NCBI GenBank assembly: GCA_021790935.1
Contig: JAJYFL010000008.1
Coordinates: 31,550 to 95,549, forward strand
Origin: a bacterium
Lineage (GTDB): Bacteria; Vulcanimicrobiota; Vulcanimicrobiia; Vulcanimicrobiales; Vulcanimicrobiaceae
Direction: 5' to 3'
DNA: 64,000 bases
Shown here: positions 1 to 8,395 of the stretch, piece after piece
How the letters are laid out: the number at the start of each line of letters is the position of its first letter
How positions within the stretch are numbered: position 1 is the first letter of the stretch
Made by a program: the position numbers and the translations under genes
Notes under the pieces: generated by a model
Seen by the model: the letters and a program-made list of their open reading frames with translations, nothing else
Database searches by the model: none
Told to the model about the DNA's origin: nothing

Positions 1-1259
1 ACGATGGCGACCGTTCCCCATGCGATGACGTTGAAGGCCGCGCCGTTTACATATTTGCCCATCAGCCGGCGATTGTTGATGAGGATCAGCATGAGGACGA
101 GGATAGCCGGCAAGAGCGCGCCGTTGAGCACCTGGGAGTAAAAGATGATCGCGAGCAGCGGTGAGTGCGGCAGGAGCACGATGCTTGCCCCCGTGACGAT
201 CAGCGCCAGGTAGAGGCTGTAAAAAATCGGGGCATCTTTGAACGAGTTGTCCATGCCGCGCTCGAAGCCGAAGGCTTCGCAGACGTAGTAGGCCGTCGAA
301 AGCGGCAGGATCGAAGCGGTGAAGATAGCCGCATTGAGCAGGCCGAAGGCGAACAGCAGCGACGCGAACTTCCCGGCCAGCGGCGCTAGCGCCGCCGCCA
401 CGTCTCCGGCATTGGTGATTTGCAGCGGGTGGGCGCTGTGAAGGTTGTGGAGGTAGATCGTTGCGGCGCTCGAGACGATGATGAAATAGGCGATGATATC
501 GGTTACGAGCGCACCCGAGACGACGTCGATACGTGAGTACGGGTAGTCCGCCACGCGGATTCCCTTGTCGACGACCGCCGCTTGGATATAGAACTGCATC
601 CACGGGGCGATCGTCGTACCGATAACGCCGATGGCCATGACGAGGTAGGCCGACGTCGGCGTAAAATGCGGCACCAGGGTCTGGTGAAAGACTTCGCCCC
701 AGTTGGGGTGCACGACGATCGCGCTGACCACGTACGCCAAATAGGCGACGCAGAATGCAAAAAACACGCGCTCGACGACCTTGAGATTTCCGCGGGTGAT
801 CACGCCGAACACGAGCGCGGCCGCGGCGACGACCATGCCGTCGGTGAAGATCCATCCCGGTACCGCATGCATCCACGGCATGAAGCCGTAAAAGATCGGG
901 GCCGACCAGGCGATCCCGGCGAACTCGGCGGCGATGTTGCCGAGATCGCCCAGCACGAAGATGAGGAGCACCCAAAACGTAACCTTGACGCCGAAGTTTT
1001 CACGGATGAGATCGGCGAGGCCCTTGCCGGTGACCGCGCCCATCCGCGCGCACATCTCCTGCGTCACGATCAAAGCCAGCGTTACCGGAATGAGAAGCCA
1101 CAGCAGCTCGTAACCAAACTGCGCCCCGGCAAGCGAGTACGTGGTGATGCCGCCGACGTCGTTGTCGGCGTTGGCGGTGATGATGCCGGGCCCCACGATC
1201 GAAAGGAACATGACGACCGAGCGCAGGAGGTTGGGACGCTTCAAGAGAGCTGCGGGCAT
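1..1259 (-). CDS. NRAMP-related (NRMT-like) divalent metal transporter, partial
   Basis: Inner-membrane transporter of the NRAMP/SLC11 fold, probably for Mg2+. The frame runs off the left edge, so only the first 419 residues (roughly ten membrane segments) are visible. The first helix has ANADNDVGG where metal-selective NRAMPs have DPGN, and the sixth has TIAPWMQFYIQ where they have MPH. Replacement of the metal-binding Met by Ala and loss of the Asn are described for the NRAMP-related magnesium transporters. A magnesium M-box lies in its leader on the same strand, which fits Mg2+. I chose the ATG at 1257-1259 because the conserved N-terminus begins directly after it; the frame stays open upstream but without a better ATG. 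Mn2+/Fe2+ transport is the alternative. Confidence 0.85.
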   Translation of the reverse strand, partial: MPAALLKRPNLLRSVVMFLSIVGPGIITANADNDVGGITTYSLAGAQFGYELLWLLIPVTLALIVTQEMCARMGAVTGKGLADLIRENFGVKVTFWVLLIFVLGDLGNIAAEFAGIAWSAPIFYGFMPWMHAVPGWIFTDGMVVAAAALVFGVITRGNLKVVERVFFAFCVAYLAYVVSAIVVHPNWGEVFHQTLVPHFTPTSAYLVMAIGVIGTTIAPWMQFYIQAAVVDKGIRVADYPYSRIDVVSGALVTDIIAYFIIVSSAATIYLHNLHSAHPLQITNAGDVAAALAPLAGKFASLLFAFGLLNAAIFTASILPLSTAYYVCEAFGFERGMDNSFKDAPIFYSLYLALIVTGASIVLLPHSPLLAIIFYSQVLNGALLPAILVLMLILINNRRLMGKYVNGAAFNVIAWGTVAI

Positions 1260-1368
1260 GGCGGAGGCCTCAGCGAACGAAGGTCGTCCGAGAAAACGCG
1301 TGCGGGATGCGTACCGATGCGCCGGAGCATGCGGTAAAACCGAACTGCATGAGGCGGTGTCCTTTGCC

Positions 1369-1431
1369 AAAAAAAAAGCGCCGACGGACCTCCCGCCAGG
1401 CGACGATCGCGAAACGATGAGCGTGCGGCGC
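1369..1431 (-). terminator. Probable intrinsic terminator of the M-box leader
   Basis: On the minus strand GCGCCG (1426-1431) can pair with CGGCGC (1378-1383), which is followed directly by a run of nine T (1369-1377). It lies between the M-box aptamer and the transporter start codon, where a riboswitch expression platform is expected. The loop is long (about 42 nt), so a different local fold may form the actual terminator stem. Confidence 0.55.
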
Positions 1432-1440
1432 ACGCGTCGC

Positions 1441-1594
1441 TCCTCAATGTCGAGTTTTAGCACTACACGTTATAGAGTCTGCACTCAGCCGTCTTAGGAT
1501 ACCGCCTTGATTCGGCGGTGCCTGGTGACCCGTTGGCGTCTCTCGACATTTCCGGGTAGCGGCGTGTCACCGTGTAGACGCCTCACCTAACGAG
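1441..1594 (-). ncRNA. M-box (ykoK leader) magnesium riboswitch
   Basis: The minus strand reads through the conserved M-box blocks in order: GTTAGGTGAGGC at the 5' end, ACACGCCGCTACCCGGAAAT, GTCGAGAGACGCCAACGGGT, then TAGTGCTAAAACTC before the 3' end. Spacing and total length (about 155 nt) fit the family. M-box RNAs bind Mg2+ and lower expression of Mg2+ transporter genes when Mg2+ is plentiful. Here it precedes the NRAMP-related gene, with a T-tract terminator in between, so transcription attenuation is the likely mode (inference). Confidence 0.93.
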
Positions 1595-1684
1595 GAATCC
1601 ATTCACATGATACGCCGGGTGTCAATCCCCGGCGGCCCGCTGCAGGCTGCAAGGGCTCGGGCCGCCCGGCCGGAAGTGAACCTT

Positions 1685-3346
1685 ATGAGTACCGTCGATT
1701 CAGGACCTCGTACCGTACGAGCCCCTCGCGGACCGGAGCTCAGCTGCCGAGCCTGGCCTCAAGAAGCGGCCCTGCGGATGCTGATGAACAACCTCGATCC
1801 GCAGGTCGCGGAGCGCCCCCAGGATCTGGTCGTCTACGGCGGTAACGGTCGCGCCGCCCGGTCGTGGCCGGCGTTCGACGCCATCGTGCGCACCCTGCGG
1901 CGCTTGAAGAACGATGAAACCCTGATCGTGCAGAGCGGCAAGCCGGTCGCGGTGTGGAAGACGCACGAGCGCGCCCCGCGCGTGCTGATCGCGAACGCGA
2001 ATCTGGTGCCGAAGTGGGCCGACTGGACGATCTTTCGCGAGCTCGAGGCGCAAGGCCTGACGATGTTCGGCCAGATGACCGCAGGCTCGTGGATCTACAT
2101 CGGCACGCAAGGCATCCTTCAAGGTACCTTCGAGACCTTTGCGGAGCTGGCACGCCGGCATTTCGGCGGCAGCCTGAAAGGGCGCCTCTGTTTGACGGCC
2201 GGTATCGGCGGTATGGGCGGCGCGCAACCGCTCGCCATCACGATGAACGACGGCGTCGCGCTCGTCGTCGACGTCGATGCTTCGCGGTTGGAGCGGCGTT
2301 GCGAACTCCGTTATCTCGACATCGTAGCCGGCTCGCGCGACGAGGCGCTGCGGTCAGTTGAGGAGGCACGTGCTGCGGGCACGGCGCTCTCGGTCGGTTA
2401 CGTGGGCAACGCGGGGGAAGAGTTCCCGGCGCTCTATCGCCTCGGACTGCGCCCGGACGCGGTGACCGACCAGACCTCGGCGCACGACATGATCGGCGGA
2501 TACGTGCCGATGGGGCTCGCGCCGGACGAGGCCGCGCGGTTGCGAACGGAGCGGCCAGACGAGTACGAGCGCCGCGCCTTTCAGACGGTCGCCCGGCACG
2601 TCGAGGCGATGATCGCGTTCCTGGATGCCGGTGCCGTCGTCTTCGACTACGGCAACAACATTCGCGCCATGGCGCAGCGTGCCGGCGTCGAGCGCGCGTT
2701 CGATTTCCCGGGATTCGTCCCGGCTTTCATCCGCCCGCTGTTCTGCCGCGGTTCGGGTCCGTTCCGCTTTGCGGCGCTCTCCGGCGATCCGCGCGATATC
2801 GAACGCTGCGACGACGAGTTGCTGGCGCTGTTTCCGCACGACGAACGCTTGCACCGATGGATCGCGCTCGCGCGCGAACGCGTCGCTTTCCAAGGGTTGC
2901 CGGCGCGCATCTGCTGGCTCGGATACGGCGATCGCGCGAAAGCGGGGCTGCGCTTCAACGAGTTGGTGCGCGAGGGCGCATTGAAGGCACCGATCGTGAT
3001 CGGGCGCGACCATCTCGACGCGGGCAGCGTCGCATCGCCGTACCGCGAGACGGAGTCGATGAAGGACGGCAGCGACGCGATCGCCGACTGGCCGATCCTC
3101 AACGCGCTGCTCAACACCGCCGCCGGCGCCCACTGGGTCTCCGTGCACCACGGAGGCGGGGTCGGCATCGGGTACAGCCTGCACGCCGGTATGGTGGTCG
3201 TCGCCGATGGAAGCGAGGACGCGCGCGAGCGATTGGAATGCGTGCTCGCCACCGACTGTGGAATGGGCGTCGTGCGCCATGCCGACGCGGGCTACGATCT
3301 TGCGATCGAGACGGCCGACGAGACGGGCATAGATTGGCGGCTTTGA
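1685..3346 (+). CDS. hutU: Urocanate hydratase (urocanase)
   Basis: Second step of histidine degradation in the cytoplasm: urocanate + water to 4-imidazolone-5-propionate, using tightly bound NAD+ as electrophile. The 553-residue product has normal length. The N-terminal [11 protein letters not shown] (about 51-61) and the urocanase signature [10 protein letters not shown] are present, with the signature cysteine at residue 410. [11 protein letters not shown] and the [15 protein letters not shown] segment also match. The frame opens at an ATG at 1607, but conserved sequence (IRAPRG-like) begins only after the ATG at 1685, and the earlier start would crowd the divergent riboswitch promoter. 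It overlaps hutI by one base (TGATG), so the genes are coupled. Confidence 0.95.
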   Translation: MSTVDSGPRTVRAPRGPELSCRAWPQEAALRMLMNNLDPQVAERPQDLVVYGGNGRAARSWPAFDAIVRTLRRLKNDETLIVQSGKPVAVWKTHERAPRVLIANANLVPKWADWTIFRELEAQGLTMFGQMTAGSWIYIGTQGILQGTFETFAELARRHFGGSLKGRLCLTAGIGGMGGAQPLAITMNDGVALVVDVDASRLERRCELRYLDIVAGSRDEALRSVEEARAAGTALSVGYVGNAGEEFPALYRLGLRPDAVTDQTSAHDMIGGYVPMGLAPDEAARLRTERPDEYERRAFQTVARHVEAMIAFLDAGAVVFDYGNNIRAMAQRAGVERAFDFPGFVPAFIRPLFCRGSGPFRFAALSGDPRDIERCDDELLALFPHDERLHRWIALARERVAFQGLPARICWLGYGDRAKAGLRFNELVREGALKAPIVIGRDHLDAGSVASPYRETESMKDGSDAIADWPILNALLNTAAGAHWVSVHHGGGVGIGYSLHAGMVVVADGSEDARERLECVLATDCGMGVVRHADAGYDLAIETADETGIDWRL

Positions 3347-4593
3347 TGCGGGCGCGCGGTGGGCCGCCCGCGCCGCTGCTCGTGAGCGCGAAGACGATCG
3401 TGACCTGCGATACCGGCGCCGCGCAATGCGGCGTTACGTTTGCTGCGCTCGGGCGCATCGAGGACGGCTGTATCTTGGTCGATCCCAAACGCGGCACCGT
3501 GACGGCGCTCGGCTCGCGCGTCCAGATCGAGTCGCGTTTGAGCGGCGGCCCCGTCGACGAGCTCGATTTCGGCGACTGCACCGTGGTGCCGGGGCTGGTC
3601 GACGCGCACGCGCACCCACTCTTCGCCGGGGATCGTGAAGCCGACTTTGCCGCGCGCGGCCGTTCCGAGATCGCGCCGCTCGGGATGTCGCATACCATAC
3701 GGCAGACGCGGCGCGCCCTCGAGGACCCGCGCGCATTCTGGGAGCTCGTCCGCGCGCGTCTGCACTTGATGCTCGCGCACGGCACGACGACGCTCGAAAC
3801 CAAGACGGGATACGCGCTGAACGAGGCCGGGGAGAGCGCGCTGCTCGCCATGATCGACGCACACAAGAACGAGCCCGCGCTTCCGCGTTTGATCGCCACC
3901 TTTCTGGGCGCGCATGCGGTGCCGCCGGAGTTCCACGACGAGGCGGCGTACGTCGACTACCTAATCGAGCGCTGCCTGCCTGCAGCGAAGGCGCACGGAG
4001 CCGTCTACGCCGATGCCTTCTGCGAACCGGGCTGGTTCTCGCCGGCGCAGGCGCGGCGATACTTGGAAGCCGCGCGCGCGCTCGGCCTGCGCCTGCGCGT
4101 CCACTGCGACGAGCTGGGCTTTGGCGCCGCGGCCGAGATGGCTGCGAATCTCGGCGTCGACGCGGTGGATCACTGCAACTACATCCGCGAGCAGGATGTC
4201 GGCGCGATCGTCGCGCGCGGCATCGTGATGGTCGCCTGTCCGGCCACCGCGGCCTATCTCGATCTGCCGCGTCACGCACCCGTGCGCGCCTTGCTCGAAC
4301 GCGGCGGCGTGGTAGCGCTTGCGAGCGATTTCAACCCGGGAACCTCGCCCTGTTTCAACCTCCAAACGGTTGCGTATTTTGGTCGCAAGCTCTTCGGCTT
4401 GTCGGCCGCCGAAGCGCTCTACGGCGTAACCCGCGCGGCCGCCGCGTCGCTGCGCGCCGATGCGGGCTCGTTGTACGCCGGCGGACCCGCCGACTTCGTC
4501 GTGCTGCGCATCGCCTCGCCGGAGGAGTTTGGGTGGCAGTTCGGCGGCAACTTGGCGGCGGCGGTCGTGCGCGCCGGGAAGGTGGTCGCGTGA
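3346..4593 (+). CDS. hutI: Imidazolonepropionase
   Basis: Hydrolyses imidazolonepropionate to N-formimino-L-glutamate, the third step of histidine degradation. It is an amidohydrolase of 415 residues. Metal-binding DAHAH (His88, His90) follows PGLV, and later come TTTLETKTGY, HCDELGFGAAAE, the AVDHCNY strand-end His and SDFNPGTSP with the catalytic Asp, all in family order. The ATG at 3346 overlaps the hutU stop, and the gene overlaps the next one by four bases, giving a tight hutU-hutI-hutF unit. Confidence 0.94.
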   Translation: MRARGGPPAPLLVSAKTIVTCDTGAAQCGVTFAALGRIEDGCILVDPKRGTVTALGSRVQIESRLSGGPVDELDFGDCTVVPGLVDAHAHPLFAGDREADFAARGRSEIAPLGMSHTIRQTRRALEDPRAFWELVRARLHLMLAHGTTTLETKTGYALNEAGESALLAMIDAHKNEPALPRLIATFLGAHAVPPEFHDEAAYVDYLIERCLPAAKAHGAVYADAFCEPGWFSPAQARRYLEAARALGLRLRVHCDELGFGAAAEMAANLGVDAVDHCNYIREQDVGAIVARGIVMVACPATAAYLDLPRHAPVRALLERGGVVALASDFNPGTSPCFNLQTVAYFGRKLFGLSAAEALYGVTRAAAASLRADAGSLYAGGPADFVVLRIASPEEFGWQFGGNLAAAVVRAGKVVA

Positions 4594-5897
4594 AGACGCT
4601 GGTCCGGTGCGCGCGCGCGCTGTGCGCCGGAGTGGAGCGGAACGATTTTGCGATGCTGATTGAGGACGACCGCTTCGCCGACGCCGGTGCCTACGCGGCG
4701 CTGCGCGCGAGATATCCGGCTGTGGCGCAGCGCACGTACGGGCACGACGTCGTAGTCGTTCCGGGGTTCGTCAACGGGCACAGCCACGCATACCAGATTC
4801 TACTGCGTGGGTGGGCCGACGATCTTCCGTTTGAGACCTGGCGACGGGAGGCGCTCTACGCCATCGTTCCGCAGTTGAGCCCCGACGACGTCTACTGGAC
4901 GTTCTTGCTTGCCTTTAGCGAGATGCTGGCCGCCGGCATCACGACCGTGACCGAGTTTTTCTACTTGAACGGAGCCGGCAACGCTCACGCGGAAGCGGCG
5001 ATCGGCGCCGCGCGCGATGCGGGCATCCGCTTGATTCTCGCGCGGAGTTGGATGGACGTGCCTTCCGCACCTACGGCGTTCCGCGAAACGATGGAGCTGG
5101 CTGCGTCGCGCACGCGCGACCTGATGGACGCGCACCCCGAAGTCAACATCTGCGTCGCGCCCCATTCGCTGCATGCGGCCTCTCACGAGATGATTGCGGC
5201 CGCGATGGAGTTCGCGCGCGGCTGCGATTGCCTCGTGCACATCCACGTCGCCGAAGCCGAGTACGAAGGCGTGCAGACGCTGGAGCGCTACGGCGCGACA
5301 CCTATCTGTCTGCTCGACCGCTTGGGTGTCCTAAACGAGCGCTTGGTGGCGATTCACTCGATCTACGTAACCGCCGACGAGCAGCGGCTCTTGGCCGAGC
5401 GTGGAGCGCGCGTCGTCCATAACCCTCTCACGAATCAGTATCTCGGCGATGGGATCTGCGACGTGACGGAGTTGCAACGCTTGGGCGTGCCGACTGCGCT
5501 CGGCACCGATGCCGATGTCAAGCCGTCTATACTCGACGAGATGCGCGCGGCATCGCTGCTGCAGAAGATCGCGCGGCGCGACGGGGGCGCACTCGGCGCT
5601 GCGGTCGCTTTCGATCTCGGCACGGCGCAGGGCGCGCGCGCACTCGGCATCCCGGCCGGCGATCTGCGCGCGGGTCTCTACGCGGATTACGCCGTGCTCG
5701 ACGTGCGGAACGTGGACCCGTGGTCCTCCCTGCGCAACGCAGTCGTCTACCGAGCCGAATCGTCGTGGGTACGCGAGACGTACGTTGGAGGGCGCCGCGT
5801 CTGGAACGAGGAGCGTTCGGCGGCAACGCAGCGGGCCAAAGCGAAGACGGCGGCGCTGATGGCGTCGCTGCGCGAGCGCCGCCGGCGGGAGTCATAG
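4590..5897 (+). CDS. hutF: Formimidoylglutamate deiminase-like amidohydrolase
   Basis: Probably hydrolyses N-formimino-L-glutamate to N-formylglutamate and ammonia, the HutF branch of histidine use. It is a 435-residue cytosine-deaminase-type amidohydrolase with NGHSHAYQ (His64, His66), then the FETWRREALYA segment and AGITTVTEFFYLN, both typical of HutF. HIHVAEAEYE, an IHSIYV strand and TALGTDADVKPS supply the remaining metal and catalytic residues. The GTG start at 4590 overlaps the hutI stop. No HutG (formylglutamate deformylase) is in the window, and a separate glutamate formimidoyltransferase lies at 31.7 kb. Another aminohydrolase specificity, such as the MTA/SAH deaminase group, is possible; context favours HutF. 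Confidence 0.75.
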   Translation: MKTLVRCARALCAGVERNDFAMLIEDDRFADAGAYAALRARYPAVAQRTYGHDVVVVPGFVNGHSHAYQILLRGWADDLPFETWRREALYAIVPQLSPDDVYWTFLLAFSEMLAAGITTVTEFFYLNGAGNAHAEAAIGAARDAGIRLILARSWMDVPSAPTAFRETMELAASRTRDLMDAHPEVNICVAPHSLHAASHEMIAAAMEFARGCDCLVHIHVAEAEYEGVQTLERYGATPICLLDRLGVLNERLVAIHSIYVTADEQRLLAERGARVVHNPLTNQYLGDGICDVTELQRLGVPTALGTDADVKPSILDEMRAASLLQKIARRDGGALGAAVAFDLGTAQGARALGIPAGDLRAGLYADYAVLDVRNVDPWSSLRNAVVYRAESSWVRETYVGGRRVWNEERSAATQRAKAKTAALMASLRERRRRES

Positions 5898-6677
5898 CAT
5901 CGGGCGGATCTCGCTCATGAACGGTCGGAAGCGCGCGTCGTTGGCATCGCTCGCCTCCAGGCCCGAATAGACGACGATCGCGTAGGCCCCTCCCGAGTCG
6001 GTATCCAGGATGCCGCCATCGTGCGTGACTTCGTCCGTACTGCCCGTCTTATGCGCGAAGCGGTCGCCGGGATAGAGCCCGGTGCTCAACTTCTCGTTGC
6101 ATTCTTGACGGCCGAGCATCTCGCGCAAGCGCAGAGCGAAAGGGACGCCGTCACGCGCGATCAGTTCGAAGAGCAGCGCGGCATCCGCAGCGGTATGCGC
6201 ATTGCGGTGTACGCCGTCCCACTGGGGGTCGCGCAGCAGCGGTTCGCTCCCGGAGAGCTTGCGGTGGAAAGCGGTATGCGCGAGGCCGAATCGCGTGCGA
6301 ACGATCGAGGTTGCCCGCTCGCGGCCAACGATGTCGAACAGCATATTGGTCGCGACGTTGTCCGAACGAGTAATCGCGAGTTCGAGGATCTCCGAGAGCG
6401 GCGAGCGGTAACCTGGTAGAAGAGGAGACCGTTTGTCGTTGGCCGTCATGTTGCCCGGATCTACCTCGAAGACCGCGTCCAGGCGCAGCTCGCCGTCGGC
6501 CGCCAACGCCAGCGTCGCGAGTGCGAGAGGCGTCTTGATCATGCTGGCTGGGTAGAGCGGCAGATTCGGTTCGATTTCGATCGGCGGCACGGGCCGGTCG
6601 AGCCGCCTGATTACGATCGAATGGGGTACCAGCCCGACCCGTTGGGCGGCGCTGCTGACGGCTTCCTGTGTGATCAC
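5892..6677 (-). CDS. Serine beta-lactamase-fold hydrolase (class A-like)
   Basis: A 261-residue protein of the class A beta-lactamase/PBP fold. The three core motifs are present: ASMIKTP (Ser45-x-x-Lys48), SDN at 105-107 and KTG at 210-212. The Glu166-Asn170 pair of true class A enzymes is not clear: EPLLR at 145-149 is the nearest match and lacks the Asn. I see no signal peptide, which is unusual for an antibiotic-degrading enzyme of a diderm. It may act on another substrate, or use an unseen upstream start. Its 3' end overlaps hutF by six bases tail to tail, and it is divergent from the efflux operon. Confidence 0.75.
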   Translation of the reverse strand: MITQEAVSSAAQRVGLVPHSIVIRRLDRPVPPIEIEPNLPLYPASMIKTPLALATLALAADGELRLDAVFEVDPGNMTANDKRSPLLPGYRSPLSEILELAITRSDNVATNMLFDIVGRERATSIVRTRFGLAHTAFHRKLSGSEPLLRDPQWDGVHRNAHTAADAALLFELIARDGVPFALRLREMLGRQECNEKLSTGLYPGDRFAHKTGSTDEVTHDGGILDTDSGGAYAIVVYSGLEASDANDARFRPFMSEIRPML

Positions 6678-6724
6678 CGCCCTCAGGTTCCACGCCGTTT
6701 CCAGGGTTCACTCCCTTGCTGCAA

Positions 6725-6790
6725 GCAAGTACTTGCATTAGGCGCAGGAGCCGTGGTAGTATGCGCATGCAGGTACTCACTTGCATGCGC
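6725..6790 (+). promoter_or_regulatory. Promoter and two dyad operators of the efflux operon
   Basis: A plausible promoter has TTGCAT (6733-6738) and TAGTAT (6757-6762) 18 bp apart. GCAAGTACTTGC (6725-6736), a perfect 12-bp palindrome, covers the -35. GCGCATGCA (6763-6771) and TGCATGCGC (6782-6790) form a 9-bp inverted repeat with a 10-bp spacer just after the -10. The placement is what a repressor such as the TetR encoded three genes downstream would use. The region also lies upstream of the divergent beta-lactamase-like gene. Confidence 0.55.
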
Positions 6791-6804
6791 TATCCGAGAG
6801 AGTC

Positions 6805-7116
6805 ATGATCGTAGATTCCGAAATTTTTACCTTTACCGATTCGGCTCCGGCGGCCGTGGAGGCGCTCCAACGGGAGATGGCTGCAGCCCTGGCCGATGGG
6901 CAAACCCGCGTTACGCTGGACCTGGACCCGATTCCCACGCTCGACATCGCGGGGATTCGAGGCCTGATCACCTTGCTGCGACGCGTTCGGGAGGCGGGCG
7001 GCGAGATCGCCTTGCGCACTTCGCGCGCCGACATCTGCCGCACCCTGGCGGTCACCGGTCTCGACCGTGTCTTTTCGGTCGATAGCTGCCGTAGCGGCCC
7101 AGAGGTGGCAGCATGA
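6805..7116 (+). CDS. STAS-domain protein
   Basis: A small 103-residue STAS protein (anti-sigma-antagonist/MlaB-like fold). It shows the strand-helix pattern ending in LDIAGIRGLITLLRRV. Where antagonists of the SpoIIAA type have Asp-Ser-[Ser/Thr]-Gly with the phosphorylated Ser, this protein has DIAG, so phospho-switching is unlikely. The ATG at 6805 is chosen because GAGAGA lies five bases upstream; an ATG at 6781 would fall inside the second inverted repeat. First gene of the efflux operon, overlapping the next by four bases. Its job is unknown: it may act like MlaB in lipid handling or sense a partner. Confidence 0.75.
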   Translation: MIVDSEIFTFTDSAPAAVEALQREMAAALADGQTRVTLDLDPIPTLDIAGIRGLITLLRRVREAGGEIALRTSRADICRTLAVTGLDRVFSVDSCRSGPEVAA

Positions 7117-7772
7117 ATGGCAAGCGCCTCCTCGCCGCCCTCGCGTGCTCGTCGTTTCTCGTTGCGGCGGCTCCGGCCGGCGCAGCCCCGGGCCGGCTCG
7201 ACGCTCGGACGATCGTCGAGCGGATGCTCGCCCGCAATCCGTCGCTGCGCTCTTTTCAAGCCCATCTCCACGTCAATATTCGGATGCTGAACTTCCCCTT
7301 TTTCGCGCCGGAGTTGGACGGAACGTCGTATTTCAAACGCCCGGACAACTACGAAGTGGTCTTCGACCGCGTCCCGCCGTACGCCAAGGGGTTCGCGAAG
7401 ATGTTCGACGCGATCGGCGATCCGGCGGCGTGGGAGACGGATCAAAATGTCACCTATGCCGGCCAGGGCAGCCTCGGTGGACGCCCCATGCTGGAACTGC
7501 GCATGACCAAGAAGGTCTACAGCTCGGTCCTCGACTATACGCTCGCATACGTCGATCCGTCGGACTATCAGGTGACGCGGATGGAGTGGCACTATCGAAA
7601 CGGAGGGACGATCGTGATGACGCAATCCTTCAAGACCGAAGGCGCTTACAGCGTCATCGCGTCGCAGCACGCAACGATCGACATTCCGCATATCCGTGCG
7701 GTCGCCAACGCGACCTACGGGACGTATCATACGAACGTCGCGGTCGATAGTTCGGTGTTTTCCAAACCGTGA
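7113..7772 (+). CDS. LolA-like exported protein
   Basis: A 219-residue protein with a clear signal peptide (positive MNGKR, a hydrophobic core, cleavage after APAGA). The mature part, which starts with DARTIVERMLARNPSLRSFQ and alternates beta strands, resembles the LolA/LolB-type half-barrel that carries lipids or lipoproteins through the periplasm. It sits between the STAS gene and TetR and overlaps both, so it belongs to the efflux operon. The carried ligand cannot be read from sequence; hydrophobic drugs or lipids are reasonable guesses. LolA proper is unlikely because similarity is only at fold level. Confidence 0.6.
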   Translation: MNGKRLLAALACSSFLVAAAPAGAAPGRLDARTIVERMLARNPSLRSFQAHLHVNIRMLNFPFFAPELDGTSYFKRPDNYEVVFDRVPPYAKGFAKMFDAIGDPAAWETDQNVTYAGQGSLGGRPMLELRMTKKVYSSVLDYTLAYVDPSDYQVTRMEWHYRNGGTIVMTQSFKTEGAYSVIASQHATIDIPHIRAVANATYGTYHTNVAVDSSVFSKP

Positions 7773-8395
7773 TGTTCGCGCACCGGGAACTGCACCGTCC
7801 GGCGACCTCGCCTGAAGAGACCCGCCAGCGCATCCTCCAGGCGACGCGAGAGCTTTTTGCCAAGAAGGGCCGGCGCGGCACGACCACGCGCGAGATCGCC
7901 GAGCGCGCGGGCGTCAACGAAGCGACGCTCTTTCGCCATTTCGGCAACAAAGAGGCGCTTTCGCTGGCATGCGCGCAGTATTTTTGCGGCACGGTCGAAT
8001 TGCAGGGCTTGATCGCGACTCTGAGCGGGAACCTCGAGGTCGACCTTCGCACGATCGCGCAGGCGCTGATCGGTCGCCTCGAGAGCGTCCGCGACCTCAT
8101 CCTCATGTCGCTGGCGGAGGAAGACGAGGACGGGACGCACGTGGGCGACCAGGCGTGGCGCGCTCCGGCGGCGATCCACAGCGTCGTTACCGAGTACCTT
8201 ACGACGTGGACGGAACGCGGCGAACTCAAGGGCGATCCGCGCGTGCTGGCGCGCTATTTCATGGGCAGCATCTTCGCGCACGTCATCGGCCGTAAGAAGA
8301 TGCCGCTCGACGAGCTCCAGCTCACGCAAGAGCAGTACCTCACGTTCCTGGTCGACGCGTTTCTACACGGCGTGCGGAGCAAGTTCGAGCAATGA
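7772..8395 (+). CDS. TetR family transcriptional regulator
   Basis: A 207-residue TetR regulator. Residues about 13-60 hold the DNA-binding domain: ETRQRILQATRELFAKKG, then TTTREIAERAGVNEATLFRH and FGNKEAL. The C-terminal two thirds are the ligand-binding helical domain, which is not conserved. The ATG at 7772 overlaps the preceding stop (TGATG); a GTG immediately before it at 7769 is equally possible. Encoded inside the operon, it most likely represses the promoter at 6725-6790 until a toxic compound binds. Confidence 0.9.
   Translation: MFAHRELHRPATSPEETRQRILQATRELFAKKGRRGTTTREIAERAGVNEATLFRHFGNKEALSLACAQYFCGTVELQGLIATLSGNLEVDLRTIAQALIGRLESVRDLILMSLAEEDEDGTHVGDQAWRAPAAIHSVVTEYLTTWTERGELKGDPRVLARYFMGSIFAHVIGRKKMPLDELQLTQEQYLTFLVDAFLHGVRSKFEQ

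Noticed and set aside
1607..1684. ATG at 1607 as hutU start
   Set aside because: It would add 26 residues with no similarity to urocanases and would begin about a dozen bases from the M-box 5' end, where the minus-strand promoter must be (TATCAT at 1606-1611 on that strand).
2354..3280. Long minus-strand ORF (308 codons) antisense to hutU
   Set aside because: It mirrors the codon pattern of hutU, its product is Arg/Asp-rich with no family motif, and hutU is certain here. The same applies to 17405-18697 (+), 20748-21638 (+), 30693-31769 (+) and 39644-40921 (-).
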